Shown: positions 33,656-45,886 of the stretch, piece after piece | Layout of the letters: each line of letters begins with the position of its first letter | How positions within the stretch are numbered: position 1 is the first letter of the stretch | Source of the DNA: Vitrella brassicaformis | Lineage: Eukaryota; Sar; Vitrellaceae | Assembly (NCBI GenBank): GCA_001179505.1 | Contig: CDMY01000592.1 | Span: forward strand, 239,468-303,467 | Reading direction: 5' to 3' | Length of the DNA: 64,000 nucleotides | Program-made: the position numbers and the translations under genes | The notes under the pieces: generated by a model | Told to the model about the DNA's origin: nothing | Databases searched by the model: none | What the model saw: only the letters and a program-made list of their open reading frames with translations

Positions 33656-35934
33656 ATGAGGCAAGTGCTGTTCTTGGCCTTGTGCGGCGTGTTATGGAGG
33701 CGGAGCAGCGGGCAGGCCAAGGAGTTCATCGACACCATGGAACACGACATACAGCCCGTCACGGGACAAACATTCGACGGCGTGAGCTGACAGCACACAG
33801 AGAAAGACCGAATCTGGCCACTGCTCCGCCTGCCTGCCTTTGTGCAAAGATGAGGGAGGGTAGCGACGCTTGAGAAGCACTCTTTCATGTGCTTTCGCTT
33901 TGTGTGCGTGTGTGTGTCAGGCGATTCGGAAGTTTCGTGACAGGAAGGTGTCGGCCGTGCTTTTCTACACCAAGAACAACGAGTGCAAGAAATTCATCGA
34001 CGGGCCTTACAATGAGCTGGCCAAAGAGCTGAAAGGTCAGCACATGCACCTACCTCACCTGCGCACACACGCAAACATGGCAGGCAGATCAGATGGATCA
34101 TCCTGTCTGTCTGTGTGCTCATCATTGTAGGGATGATCAAGATAGCAGCGGTTGACTGCGACGACTGGCCGGTGCTGTGCAAGGACAGCAATGTGGACAA
34201 GCACCCCACAGTGGTCGTCTACCCGCCAAACCCCATACCAGCATACCCCTACACGGTCAGTCAGTCAGATGGATGCACACACAACACAACAAACACCACA
34301 CACCAAGACAGCGGATGGACACTTTGTGTGCGTGTTGGTGTGTGAACGATATATCGGTCCATCAGGGCTCGTTGACCAAGAAGGATTTGGCGGGGCACCT
34401 GACGCGTCACATCCCCAGTAATGTGGTGGTGATCGAGCCGGCCAAGATGGACGAGTTCCTCACCACCCACATTGCCGTCCCCAAGGTGCTCCTCTTCTCC
34501 AACAAACAGAAGCCGCCAGTGCTCTTCAACGCGCTGTCAAACGAATTCAAGGCAAGCATGAACATGAGCATGCGCCCGATTTGATTGACACACGGACACA
34601 CTCGGACGTGCCGATCAGGACAAGTTGGACTTCGGGTTCATCAGTCAAGAGCACACGGAGCTGGTCAAGAAGTTCAAAGTGACGACCTTCCCCAAGCTGC
34701 TGGTCAAGCGTGTGGACAAGAAGGACGAGCACTACAAGGGCGACATGAAATTCACGCCCATGTTCGAGTGGCTCAACGTCTTCTCAGAGACGTTCGTCAA
34801 GGGCGGCGGCTTCGCCGACCATGGGCCGGCCGGAGAGGCGGGCGCCGCGGGCGGAGCTGACGCCAAACCATGGTATGTATGTATGGATGCGTGAGTGGAT
34901 GGACCGATGGATGTCGGGAGGGAAGCGTGTGGCTGGTGTGTGGTGGATGGGATGCAGGCTGGTTCAGAGCATCCCCGAGCTCACCAAGGCGTCGCAACAC
35001 GATGTCTGCTTCAAGGTGAGGTCACGACAGTCACCGGAGGGATACAAAACAAACACCAACACGAAAACGAGTTGAAGTGCTTGTGGCTGTGCTGTGCTGT
35101 GCTGTGTGTGTCATGTATGTATTACATATGCATGCAGCAAAAGGGTCTGTGTGTGATATATCTGAAGAGGGGCGACACGTTGGCGGCCGACGAGGAGAAG
35201 ATGCTCGAAGACCTCAAGGCCAAATTCGTCTCACACTTGGCTGACAGGTGAGTGAGGTGAATGCCCTGCCCACTATAGATGACTTAGCCAATCCAATGAG
35301 CATCTATCTCCTGTCTGTCTGTCTGTGTGATGTGAAGGGGTGTGACGTTTTATTGGATGTGGATGAACATGGACGTCGAAAAAGAGTTCCACACGGTGAG
35401 CGCTTTTCCCTACCCCCAACACCCCACACCACACCCCACACACACCATCTCCTTCATGGATGGATGGCCTTTCTGGTCTGCCCCTCTCTCTGTGTGTGCG
35501 TGTGCAGTTGTTTGAGGTAGAGAAGTATCCTTCAGTGGTGGTCTTCAACAACAAGAAGGACCGGAAAAGGTTCACCAAAATGGGAGACGACAAGGCAAGA
35601 AAAAACGACACTCACACACCTCTTTCTTCTCGATCCACGAGACGAGCAACGTCCATAGTGCGTGTCCGTCGTGGTGTGTGTTGCATTGCGTTGCATTGCA
35701 GGATGCGACATCGGATAACATCAAGGATCTGCTCGACAAGATCCTGGGCGGCGATGCACGCTTCAAGAACGTCCCGGACATGCCCAAATGGGCCGGTACG
35801 CATGGATGCATACGTGTGCTGTGCGAGCGGCCAGCCAGCACCTGGAAAGGGGTGCGTACGATTGGCTATGCATGCATGTGTGTGTGTGTGTGTGTGCAGA
35901 CCGAGCGCAGAAGAAGGAGAAGGACGAGCTGTGA
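33656..35934 (+). CDS. ER-resident thioredoxin-fold (PDI-like) protein with KDEL and no CxxC
   Basis: ATG 33656 starts a signal peptide (MRQVLFLALCGVLWRRSSGQ), and the protein ends KKEKDEL just before TGA 35932-35934, so it should be a soluble ER-lumen resident. The first thioredoxin-like domain reads KVSAVLFYTKNNECKKFIDG, then MIKIAAVDCDDWPVLCKDSN and KHPTVVVYPPNP, which is the PDI layout (VLFYA.WC..CK, VDC....LC..., YPT...F). The active-site CxxC is replaced by NNECKK. Later domains (VPKVLLFSNKQKPPVLFNAL, VTTFPKLLVKR, LCVIYLKRGDTL, KYPSVVVFNNKKDRKRF) also lack CxxC. Thus three or four thioredoxin folds without a redox pair, as in chaperone-type PDI relatives (for example the ERp29 or calsequestrin style). 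About eleven exons. Role likely in folding or client retention; no partner is indicated by neighbours. Confidence 0.82.
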
Positions 35935-37284
35935 GCGAATCAGTCCATGCGATGCGCGTGTTGTGTTGTCCTCACCGTACGTACGTGCAGCCCCTGATCA
36001 GTCAGTCGAGTCACCGGACACAGGCCTGCCTGCCTGCCTCTCTATTTATCTATCTATAGCTAGCTGAGGCGATCGATCGAGCGGACCACAGCGCAGCACC
36101 ACCATCGAGTGGGTGAGTTGCAGTGTCAGCTCTTTCTTTCCCTGCCCGCCTGTCTGTCTGTCTGTCTTGTGGTGTGGGTGACGGACTACTCCTTCCTTTC
36201 TTGCCTCTATCTGCGTGTGACCGCCCCACATGGGACGACAAATGAAGGAGGAAGGTGTCTGCTCAGTCACAGCTTCTTCCCTCTCTCTGTGTGTGTGGCC
36301 TTCCTCCCTCCCCTCTACTAATCTCTCTCTCTCTAGCTCTTTCTGCGTAATTAATCGTGGTCCAGTTTTCCCTCTCTCCCTCCCTCGTGTGTGTGTGTGT
36401 GTGTGAGGTGGGTGCGTGGGCAGAGGCTGCGTGCGTGATGGCACGCTGCTGTGGTGTGGTGTGGTTGGCTAGCTGGTGACTTACCGACCGTCGAGCAGGT
36501 GTCGTGTTGTCAGGTGTGCTGTTGTTTGAGGCGAGTACATCCAGTCTATGATTGATTACTCTGGAGTTCGATCTGTGTAGATAAGAAAGATAGTGTGTGC
36601 GGCTCAAACAGACAGACAGACAGACAGACGGACAGATGGACAGACGGTCAGATGGACAGACTTGCTGCCTGGCCGATGGCGTAATGCAGACAGACATCAT
36701 GTGGTTATGTGATTACTGCATGATTGATCGCACCCCTTGTGGGCGGTTTGTGTGTGCCTGCACGGCACGGCACCAACTGCATATCTATACCCCCCCCCCC
36801 CCNNNNNNNNNNNNNNNNNNNNNNNNNNNNNNNNNNNNNNNNNNNNNNNNNNNNNNNNNNNNNNNNNNNNNNNNNNNNNNNNNNNNNNNNNNNNNNNNNN
36901 NNNNNNNNNNNNNNNNNNNNNNNNNNNNNNNNNNNNNNNNNNNNNNNNNNNNNNNNNNNNNNNNNNNNNNNNNNNNNNNNNNNNNNNNNNNNNNNNNNNN
37001 NNNNNNNNNNNNNNNNNNNNNNNNNNNNNNNNNNNNNNNNNNNNNNNNNNNNNNNNNNNNNNNNNNNNNNNNNNNNNNNNNNNNNNNNNNNNNNNNNNNN
37101 NNTATCTATACCCCCCCCCCCCCAACACGCACACACACTCGCGCACTGATATCCGCACACACACGTGTTGAAGGTATGAAAGCATCGAGCAGCAACAGGG
37201 GCATGCAGGGCACCGCGAGCAGCAGCAAGGGAACAGCAAACAGCACACACAAACCGAGCAAGGCCGGCCCATCTGTTCTTTCAC
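35935..37284. other. Tail-to-tail intergenic region containing an assembly gap
   Basis: Between the KDEL gene and the B-box/IQ gene. It holds CT- and TG-rich tracts (36290-36410), (CAGA)n near 36608-36630, and the gap. An open plus-strand stretch at 37170-37340 overlaps the last minus exon and looks incidental. Confidence 0.6.
36803..37102. other. Assembly gap (300 N) with duplicated flanks
   Basis: Both sides carry the same text, TATCTATA followed by C12-14 (36783-36802 and 37103-37123). The gap may be spurious, with the two contig ends overlapping. Confidence 0.97.
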
Positions 37285-40200
37285 TCATGGCGGTGAGTAC
37301 TCATCGTCCATCGGGGGCGGCTGCACCATCCATGTGAATGGTTGTGCTTGTGTCTCCATGACGGCCTCCTCATCTGCCGACGGGCCGTCCATGGGGCGTG
37401 GGGGCATTGCAAGAGGCACCAGCTGCTGCATGGAGGCGGGCGGCAGAGGCACGGACAGACCGCCGAGATGACCTCTGACACAGAGGGAGACATGGGATGA
37501 GGTAATAGCTAACGCTGTCCGTCCGCTAGGTAGTACGTACCTCTTGATGAGGAAGTCCAGTTCGCTCTGCATCGCACGCCGACGGGCCATCTCTGACACC
37601 CACCAAACACAGACACATCCATCCCCTCGTCTGTCTCTAGCTGTGTGCCCAATCCACCCCACCCCACCCCACCCCACCTATCATGATGTCATTGGACTGG
37701 AATCTCGCCGAAGCTGACGCGAAGGAGTCCGGCGGGCTGGTGTCGGTGAACACGCCCTTGCTCCCGGGCAACAGCCGGCTCTGCTTCAGCGGGGGCAGCT
37801 TTCCCGGCGGCCGATGTGTCTCTCTCCCCATCCCATCTCCCCTGTTGATGTGTGTGGAGTATGCCGACCCAGTGGCCGCCAGCAGCGGGTGCAGCTCCAC
37901 CAGATGCATTGGTGTGCGGGGCGGGGGCAGGTAGAGAGATGCCAGTGGGGGCGGCTCCTCCATCACCGATGCAGCCTGCAGGGGTGTGAGTAATCCTCTT
38001 CGCCCGCTGCTGCCGTCTTCTGCGCGTCGGGTGGTGAGCGGCTTGCTGACGTCATGGTGCAGGTGCTGGTGCACATACACGGGCTGCTGGGTGGACCTGC
38101 CTTCCAGCACGCTTGTGTAGCTCTCTGTCGCGTGCACCTGGTGGTCATTATCATAGCTGTAATCGTTTTCATCGCCGCCGAGCAGCCGAGGTGAGCGCAG
38201 CACATTCACTGCGTCGCCTCTCTTGATGGAGCCGACGAGAGGTGACTTGAGCAGCCGTGACTCGAGAGCATTGGGCGGCCCTCTCTTCGGCAGGCACAGC
38301 TGCCTCGGCGGTCTCGGCTTCTTTGGCTTCTTCGGCAGCTCCTCAACTGGCGGGGGGACGGGAATCGGCGGCGGCAGAGGGTGTGGGTGGGGCTGCCTCC
38401 GTCCGGTGTGGTAGACGTGGACGTGGTGCGACACCGTGTACTGGTCCAGCACACACAGCGTCTGTTGGTCCCCCTCCTCATCTCCTTTCTTGTCCCTGAG
38501 GTGGGCGGCTTTGGATGACTCCCCATGATGCTTGGGGCTCTTCTGTGGCCGCCCGCCGCTCTCTCGCGTTCGTTTCGGTGGCCGGGGGTGGCTGGGTGCC
38601 TTCTCCACGGGGGCCAGCCTTCCCTTCGGTCGCGCCTTTCCTCCAGTGACAGTCACGTCATCAGCTGCTGCTGCTGCTGCTGGTCTGTAGGCGGCATTGG
38701 ACGGGACAGGGAAGACGTCCTTGACGGCCTCTCTGATGCGCCGGGCGGTCTCGAGCTCCTGCCGAGTCTTCTTGCCTTTCCATGCTGCCTGAATCTTCAC
38801 TGCAGCATCGTCGGCCTGCCTCTGTCTCAGCTCGTCTGCGGCATGATCTTCCTCTTGAAGCGGCTCGCCTTTGTCAGTGTCCGCAGCCTCTGGAACGGCG
38901 GCTTCTTCTGGTGCCTTTTGTTCTGGCTGTTGATCCGCCTTGCGCCTCGTGTCGTCAAGTGTGTCCACCTCGGCCTCAAGAAACAGTGTGTCTGCCTGGT
39001 GGATCGGTCCTACCGCATAGTATGTGTCTCGCCCTTGTTCTGCCGTGTGCATGGCTGAGACGGTTGACAGGCTCTTGGTGAGGTCGCTGACATAGGCGCG
39101 TGCAGCCGCACCAGGAGCCACGCTGTCGCCAGCGGTCTTGTGCGCGGCTTCTTGTGGCTGTCTTGCAGACATGTCTCGCCGGCATTGTCTCCCCCTCCAC
39201 ACCTTCTGGATGGTCACGGCAGCTGAGGCCTCACGCCCATCGGCAGCCGGCCTCGCCGTCTCATCAGCAGCATCCACCTGTGGCGGGGCTGCCTCATGGA
39301 CCTGGCTCTCCTCTGGAGGCTGGTCATCCACCAGGGCTTCTCTCAGCAGCTCTGTGGCCTCCTCTGCTTGTGGTGGTGCTGGTGCAGTGAGAGTGGCGTC
39401 AAGAGGTGGAGAGGTAGAGGAAAGGGGCCGGGGGGAGAGGACCTTGCGGACCTCGTAGCCCCTGAATGTTCGCTGAATGTCCTTGGCCGCCTGCTGCTGC
39501 CGCGGCTGCAGTTCCCTCAATGTCTGTTCGGGCGCTGTGGGGTCGATCAGCTCGGTAGTCAGCAGAGGCAGACTCTTCGCGAACATCTCTTTCTGCCCCC
39601 TCAGTCTGGCCACCCGCTGCCGGCCCTTGAAGCCCCTGTAGCTGCGCTGAATCGTGACGGCGCTTTCCTGCCGCCTTTGCTCCTCCAACCGAGGCAGGCT
39701 CACGCTGAGGCTGAGGTTGGACGGTCCTCTCAGCGGGGCCCAGTCGATGTCGATCTGCGGCTCGTCCCGCTCCTCGTCCTCAACACTCGAAACGACGTCG
39801 AGGCCGTCCTCCTCGCCACCATCATGTGAGCGGGGCCTTGGCTCGGCTCGCCGGGCCTTCTCGGTGACGCGTGAGCATGACGATGGCGTGTCTCGCGCCA
39901 GGCAGGTGCGCACCCGCTCCAACGTGGGGATGTCGACCGTGATGCCGAGAGAGCAGTAGAGACCTACACATAACAAAACAGAGGGAGGGGGGGAGGGAGG
40001 AATATGCAGTGGGTTGGTTAATCGAGCATGGTCTGCCTGTGTTCTGCTCTCTGACCGACCAGTGCCGTCATCTTTCTGCATGGCGCAGTATTCGATGACC
40101 GTGGGCAGCCGCAGCAAAGCCATGGCCTCAACGTCGTCACTCGGCAGCGGCCACACCCTCCCCACATTTCGCCTCGTGGCCTCAAAGCGCGGCCGGAACG

Positions 40201-43200
40201 AGAACAGCAGCCTCGCCCTTGCCTCCTCCTGTTGTCCTTGGTAAGCTTCCCTCGCCGTGTCTCGCGCCGCCACCGTGCGTGGCGATGCTCGCTGAAATCC
40301 CACATCCAGCGTGCTGACCACCATGGGCTGTGCGGACTCCCTGTCTCTTGACGAGGCCGGCACTGACGTGGGCGACTCCATAGTGGTCCTGACGACCGTC
40401 CGTCTGGCCCGCGACGGCGATGTAGGCGATCGCGGCTTGGCTTCGGCGACTCTCGGCCTCTCAGGCGATGTGCGCGGTGGCGAGACTGTCCGGTCGCTGT
40501 CGCGAGGGGAGGTGGAGCTGTCCCGACCCTGCCGCTCACGCACCCGTCGGTGCCGCTCCGCCCGCCGCAGGAGGTTTTCTTTGTCGCGGAGGTGTTTCTC
40601 GAGCTGCCGGATGATCTGTGACTGCAGGGGGAGGTCGAGGGGTGGCAGGGAGGGGGGCAGGTACTTGAGAATGCGCGGCGACCGAAGAGACTCTGTATGC
40701 ATGACATGCATGAGGCGACAACACACATGACGGATGAACATCACCAGTCAGCCAGTGATGGTCGTGTATCGTCTGACTGACCAAGGACCAATCCCTCCTC
40801 GCTTGTTGGCTGCTGGCCCTGTTGGCTGGCTGGTGCATGCTGTACGCCATCGGGGGCAGCCGATGTCGCCGTGTGGCCCTTGCCGTCGGCTTCGTCATCA
40901 TCTGGCAACATGGATGGCGGCGGGGCTCCTACGATAGGCTCGGTCACCTTAGTGCGATTGTTGGAGGAAGCCAATTTGCTGTCCAACGTCTGAGTATGAC
41001 AGACACATAGGTGAAGGCTGGATGGATGTGGGTCGTCTGTAGGTCCATCCATACCAGCGCGACGTCAGGAGCCAGCTGTGGTGGTGTAGGGGGTGGCCTT
41101 TCCACCACACCCATAGAGGGGATCTGCAGCTGACGACTTGCAGGAACTGACAGACAGACACATACGAGAGAACGGAGGGAGGGAGGGACACAGGGCGATG
41201 GTCCGTGCCATACAGACAGGGCGGCTCCAGCAAGCTTAGCGTACCATCATGGTGTGTCGATGTGGTGCGCTGCATGCCCGGCACGACGAATCGGGTACCC
41301 GTGGCGGCGTGCTGGGCAGGCAAGGACGACTGATGGCAAAACGGACGGACAGAAGAAAACGCATCAACCAAAATGTCGATATATGCGTGTTCTGGACGGT
41401 TGGCTTACGAGTATGTCCTGCAGGTCCTCTTCAGGCGGCGCGGGGCATTCCTCACCGAACACCTTCTCGCGCGTCTTGAAGTTGTACCTGCAGCCAGCCA
41501 GCCATCCACTCACCAACCCACCCACCCACCCATATGTGTATGTATGTCATTCATCGGAGAGAAAGGGAGTGGCAGCCAAAGACTCCACTTACTCACTCCC
41601 TGCCTCACCCACCAGTAGGGTACGAGTCCCCCCTCATAGAATTTGAGCCATGGGGAGAGGGGGTATGAGTGCTGGATGCTCTGGTGCCACACCTTGAGCA
41701 CCGTGTCGAGGTTCTTCGCAAACAACTTGGGCGTGTACAACGTCTGAATATGGGCAGACACACCGGCAAGGTCAAGGCATCGCAGGTGCCATGCCGCTGA
41801 GCTGAGCTGAGCTGAGCTGAGCTGAGCTGAGGTGAGCTGAGGGAGACACTACCCACCCCACCCACTCGCACACACCCTCCCGGCCCACCTTCTTGACTCC
41901 GTATTGTTTGTGGTTCTGCCGTGCGCCCTTCCGGTGGATCTGACGACTGCACAACACAACCAATAGTCACAATGTGTGCCTCCCGTGCCTCTCTCTTGTT
42001 GCTTTGTCTTTCTGATTGCCTGCCTGCAGGTCGGGCAGAGTGCGTCCCCGCAGTCCTCACAGATGTAGGCGGACTCCTTTTCGTCGCATTGGAAACAATG
42101 CATCTTCTGAACACACACAACACAAACCACAACTCACTCGTCCCCCCACAAGAAGATATATGTCCCCTCAATGAGATGAGTGAATGCTACTTACTGACCG
42201 ATGCGAGTATGACGCCGTGCTGCTGCCTCTTGCCCTTCCTGTGGGTCTGCTCGAAACACGGCAGGCAAAACAGATCGGCGCAGTCTTCACACCTGCACAC
42301 ACACCACACCAGACCAGACCAATCCAATCAACAGTCCAGCGACAGACAGACACCTTCCTGGTCCAATTCACCCACTCACCGGACGACGGCAGCGTTTCCC
42401 TGGCACTCTGAGCAGACGAACTGCTCCATGAACACTGCAGGATGGTCTCGCCGACGGCCTGCAGACAGACAGACAGACAGACCCAGGCAGATAGCGACAC
42501 AGAGACACACAGGGGGAGTCAGTCTGTGTGTCTGTGTGCCTACCTACCTTGTAAGTGTGTGGCGAAGAAGCAGAAGTTGCAGAGTGTATCGTGGCACACC
42601 GCACAGCTGAAGTCAGCCAGCGCAGACTCGCACTCCACACATATCAGCAGCCCTGTCGGCGATATCTAAAAGCCCCACAAACAAAACACCACACGCCCAT
42701 CCATCCATCCATCCATCCATCCATCCATTGCCTCTCTCTGTCCACTTTGCGAGTGACGTGCATACATACTTTCTTGAGGAATCCGATTCGGTCGAGCTCT
42801 AGGTGGACGAACAGCTTCTGCGGGTCCACACAGTTGTAGAGTGTCACCGTCTCGGGATCGTCCCTTTTCCGAAAGTATGCCTGTTCAATGGCCGCCTTGA
42901 CGCGCGGCAGCAGGTAGGGCTCATACAGCGGGCTCACATCCAGCAGCGGGAGCAGGCTCTCAATGGTGCGTGCCTGTGCAACCGCCCGAGCGCCGCCTCC
43001 CCCATAGGAAGTAGCCCGCTCGACGGCGTCGAATATGATCTCCTGCGCTCGGAACAGCCGGTTGGTCCGCCTGCGGTCCAGCTCGGCCTTCTCGATGGCA
43101 ATGCGGTGGGCCAGCAGCCGGTATTCTTCCAGCGTAGGGAGCGTGCTGCAGTGCAATGAACGAACCGTGGTTTGGAGGAAAATGGGGAATGAGTGCACTC

Positions 43201-43774
43201 CACGTGTGGGTCGATTGGTTTGTTTGTTTGTCGATATCTCACCTTTGTACGACGCCTGTGTGGTCGTTGACGAATACGGCGTCCCTCTCCTGCAGCCGCA
43301 GGAGCCAGCCCTCGTTCTGCAGGGCCAGCAGACAGTCCCGGATGATCCACAGCAACTCGGTCTCCATGGAAGGGTCAATCGACAACAGCCTGCACACACA
43401 CACATAGGGGAGGCAGCCAGGCCAGACAAACACAAACACACATTCACCGCGCCCCTAGCTGCCCTCTCCCGCCAGCATTTTGCATTGAACACACGGCACC
43501 CCCACCCATCAGACTGCCTGTGTGTGCCGTGGTGCTTCCCTCACTTGGACATGGCCTGGACCACTTCAATGGGGAACTGGGGCTCCTCCTTCTCGTCCAG
43601 CACCGGTGGCCGGTGATAGGATGAGTGCGGCCGCAGCGGCAGGGGGATGAGGTCAGGAACCTCAGGGTGCGAGTGGAACCGGGGACGGTGGCGCTCGTAA
43701 TGCATGCCACCAGTGCCATCCTCTGCTTGCGGGCCTCCCTGCCGCCCTGTCAGCGGACCGTCGCTGCTCGTCAT
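37285..43774 (-). CDS. Large B-box zinc finger, WW-like and multi-IQ protein
   Basis: ATG 43774 (MTSSDGPLTGRQGG). N-terminal exons: PQFPIEVVQAMSK, ETELLWIIRDCLLALQNEGW, TLPTLEEYRLLAHRIAIEK, VTLYNCVDPQKLFVHLELD. A Cys/His module follows with at least three B-box-like fingers: CVECESALADFSCAVCHDTL...CFFATH (42548-42655), CSECQGNAAVVRCEDCADLF...CFEQTHRKGKRQQH (42190-42425) and CFQCDEKESAYICEDCGDAL...HRKGARQNHKQ (41900-42110). VPYW joined to YNFKTREKVFGEECPAPP is WW-like (second Trp replaced by Phe). The giant exon (about 37680-40720) carries four IQ motifs: AVTIQRSYRGFKGRQRV, AKDIQRTFRGYEVRKVL, AVTIQKVWRGRQCRRDM and AVKIQAAWKGKKTRQEL. It ends PPPMDDEYSPP at 37285. Probably a calmodulin-binding scaffold, maybe cytoskeletal. 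About fifteen exons; could be two genes, but the exons join in order without an internal start. Confidence 0.7.
41796..41840. repeat. CTGAG pentamer tandem array
   Basis: About eight head-to-tail copies of GCTGA/CTGAG inside an intron of the B-box/IQ gene. Confidence 0.85.
42706..42729. repeat. (CATC)n microsatellite in intron
   Basis: Five to six CCAT units on the plus strand, intronic on the minus-strand gene. Confidence 0.8.
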
Positions 43775-43791
43775 GCGAGGAAAATGAAGAC

Positions 43792-43799
43792 TGCGAGCT
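43792..43799 (+). promoter_or_regulatory. TGCGAGCT element in a 104-bp divergent promoter
   Basis: Exact octamer followed by TGG, 17 bp from the minus ATG 43774 and 79 bp before the plus ATG 43879. Confidence 0.55.
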
Positions 43800-43878
43800 T
43801 GGCCCCCATGTGGCCCCCGTCTTTCTCCCTTTTCTCCCCTCCCCTCTCTGGTTTATTGAACGCTGCTAGACAGACAAG

Positions 43879-45712
43879 ATGGTGCAGCCGCTGTCACGTG
43901 CCGACAGGATGAGCTACCTTCACGCCTCACATCAGGTGGGCGGCCGTGCACAGACAGACGTGCAGACGGAGCAGTCAGGCTGAGTCTGCGGATGTTCTAT
44001 GTATGTGCTATCAGTAAGTACAGTACATCATGCCTGTGTGTGTTTGGTGTGGTGATGTGCTCCAGCTCATCCTGCCCGCCTACCTCAAGGCGGTGGAAGA
44101 ACAGGTACATCTGTGGCAGCACGTGTGGCAGCAGCAGCAGCAGCACAGGACATTTGATGTCATCCTGCGTGCGGGCGTTGGCGTTGCATGATGATGGATT
44201 TGCACTGACATGGCCACAGATGGAGGTGTTGGATCTTCAGCTGCCGCCGTTCCCATGGCGAGTCGGCTCACCTGCAATGGACCGGTTCCCCGAGTACTTC
44301 AGGGCAGATCCCGCCGGACTCGCACAGAGCAAAGTCCTCACAGAGTCCACACTCGCGGCAGCCACCATCATCCCGGCAGACAAGGCCGCCCTCCCGCCAC
44401 TCTTTCCCCCGCCCCTGTTCCTCGAGGCGCTGCGGCTGGAAACGACAGAGACGCTCACAAGCCAGGTGTTCCGCTTCCACCCCTCCCTGCTGAGAGCGAG
44501 GGACGTGTTGGTCTACAGATACAAGGCCCTGCACCCCCACCTGAGGAACCTGTTGTCCAAGCAGCGAGCTGCGTTGCCTCGTGCGGCAGTGGAGGCCTTC
44601 TACAATGCGTGGAAGGAGTTTGAGCAGAAGTTTCTCGAGGAGAAGGAGACACATGCTGTGGTCAGTCTGTCGGGCGGCAGCAAGCTTGTCGAAGCTTGTA
44701 CTTTGACTGACGTACTCTCTCTCTGTCGCGATTTTCAGGAGGCGCTCATGCCGTTGGCGGACTGTCTTCTGCAGCTGGAGCCGCTTCTCGTGTCCAAGAA
44801 GAAAGAAGGTGCACGCGACTGACTCCAATGGGCTGGCTTATGGGTGACAGACAGTGGATGTGATGTCGGTGTCTCTTCGCGTGCAGCCATTTTGCCATGG
44901 CCTCGGGTGCAGCACCAGCGCATCTCCACACTGAGATGTCAGCCACCATGGCAACACACACGGCACAGCTCAAAAGAGACAGACATGCTGTGATGTCTCA
45001 ACCCTCCCATCCATCCATCAGGTCTGGAAGGCTTCTGCAAGACGGTGGAGGTGCTGGTGGTGTACATCCTCGGCACGTCCAAGGGGAAGCAGCCCACTGA
45101 CCAGGACCCCAAACTCATCGTAAAGATGCACACACCACACCATAAGCAGGGATACCCACCTACTTTATCCTCGATCGTCAGGTCATGACAGAGGCGATTG
45201 TTCAGCATGCGAAGCGAGTAGAGACAGAGGGCGCTGGACCGCACGGCAGTCCCTCTGCGGATGCCACATCCTCGTCTGATGCAGCCTCGTACGCGGACAT
45301 CATTAAGATGCCCGCAGACAGGCTCAAAATGCTCGCGGAAAACCCCAAAGTGGACACGACACGAGACACACACCAACCAGTGAGAATTGAGATACACACA
45401 TGTTGGTTTGTTTGGTTCATTCAGTCGTTGGCGTTGGCTGAGGAGATGGTTCGTGTGTTCAATCTGCTGATCAACCACTTCCTCGCCTGCAGAGACCAGC
45501 TGGAGAAAATGAACCCAAACCTGGTCGGTCTGTCTGTCTACTACATCAATTACCCTCTCACTCACGTCATGTGGCCACACACTCCTCGTGTGCTGGTGTT
45601 GGTGTGGGGTGTTCAGGAGCAGAACGAGGATTTGGTTCGTGTGTTGCGGCGGTACCACGTCACGTTTGCCAAGTGCCAGAGGTCATTCCTCGAGCCATTC
45701 AACCTTGTCTGA
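43879..45712 (+). CDS. Hypothetical helical protein
   Basis: Not recognised. ATG 43879 gives MVQPLSRADRMSYLHASHQ, spliced to LILPAYLKAVEEQ and then to MEVLDLQLPPFPWRVGSPAM at about 44221. The main exon continues DRFPEYFRADPAGLAQSKVL, RARDVLVYRYKALHPHLRNL and EAFYNAWKEFEQKFLEEK. Further exons: ALMPLADCLLQLEPLLVSKK; GLEGFCKTVEVLVVYILGTS; VMTEAIVQHAKRVETEGA; LALAEEMVRVFNLLINHFLA; EDLVRVLRRYHVTFAKCQRS, ending FLEPFNLV at 45710-45712. All splice sites read GT-AG and the frame is maintained, so the gene model is good even though the family is unknown. Predicted mostly alpha-helical, without signal or TM. Head to head with the B-box/IQ gene. Confidence 0.65.
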
Positions 45713-45886
45713 GTCAGTGTGTGCACTCATTTTGACCATTCATTCGTTACACGTACGTACATACAAAATGTATGTCCTGTTGACGTCCCGTATGTATGCC
45801 TCACAAGCCGACCCTCACAGCACACAGACATACACGATCTATTGACTGACTGACAAATGCATGCTGCCCTGCCCCCACTCCGTCCG

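Noticed and set aside
36597-37337. Long open frames through the second gap, on both strands
   Set aside because: Same artefact of 300 N; flanking parts are tetranucleotide repeat or antisense to the last exon of the B-box/IQ gene.
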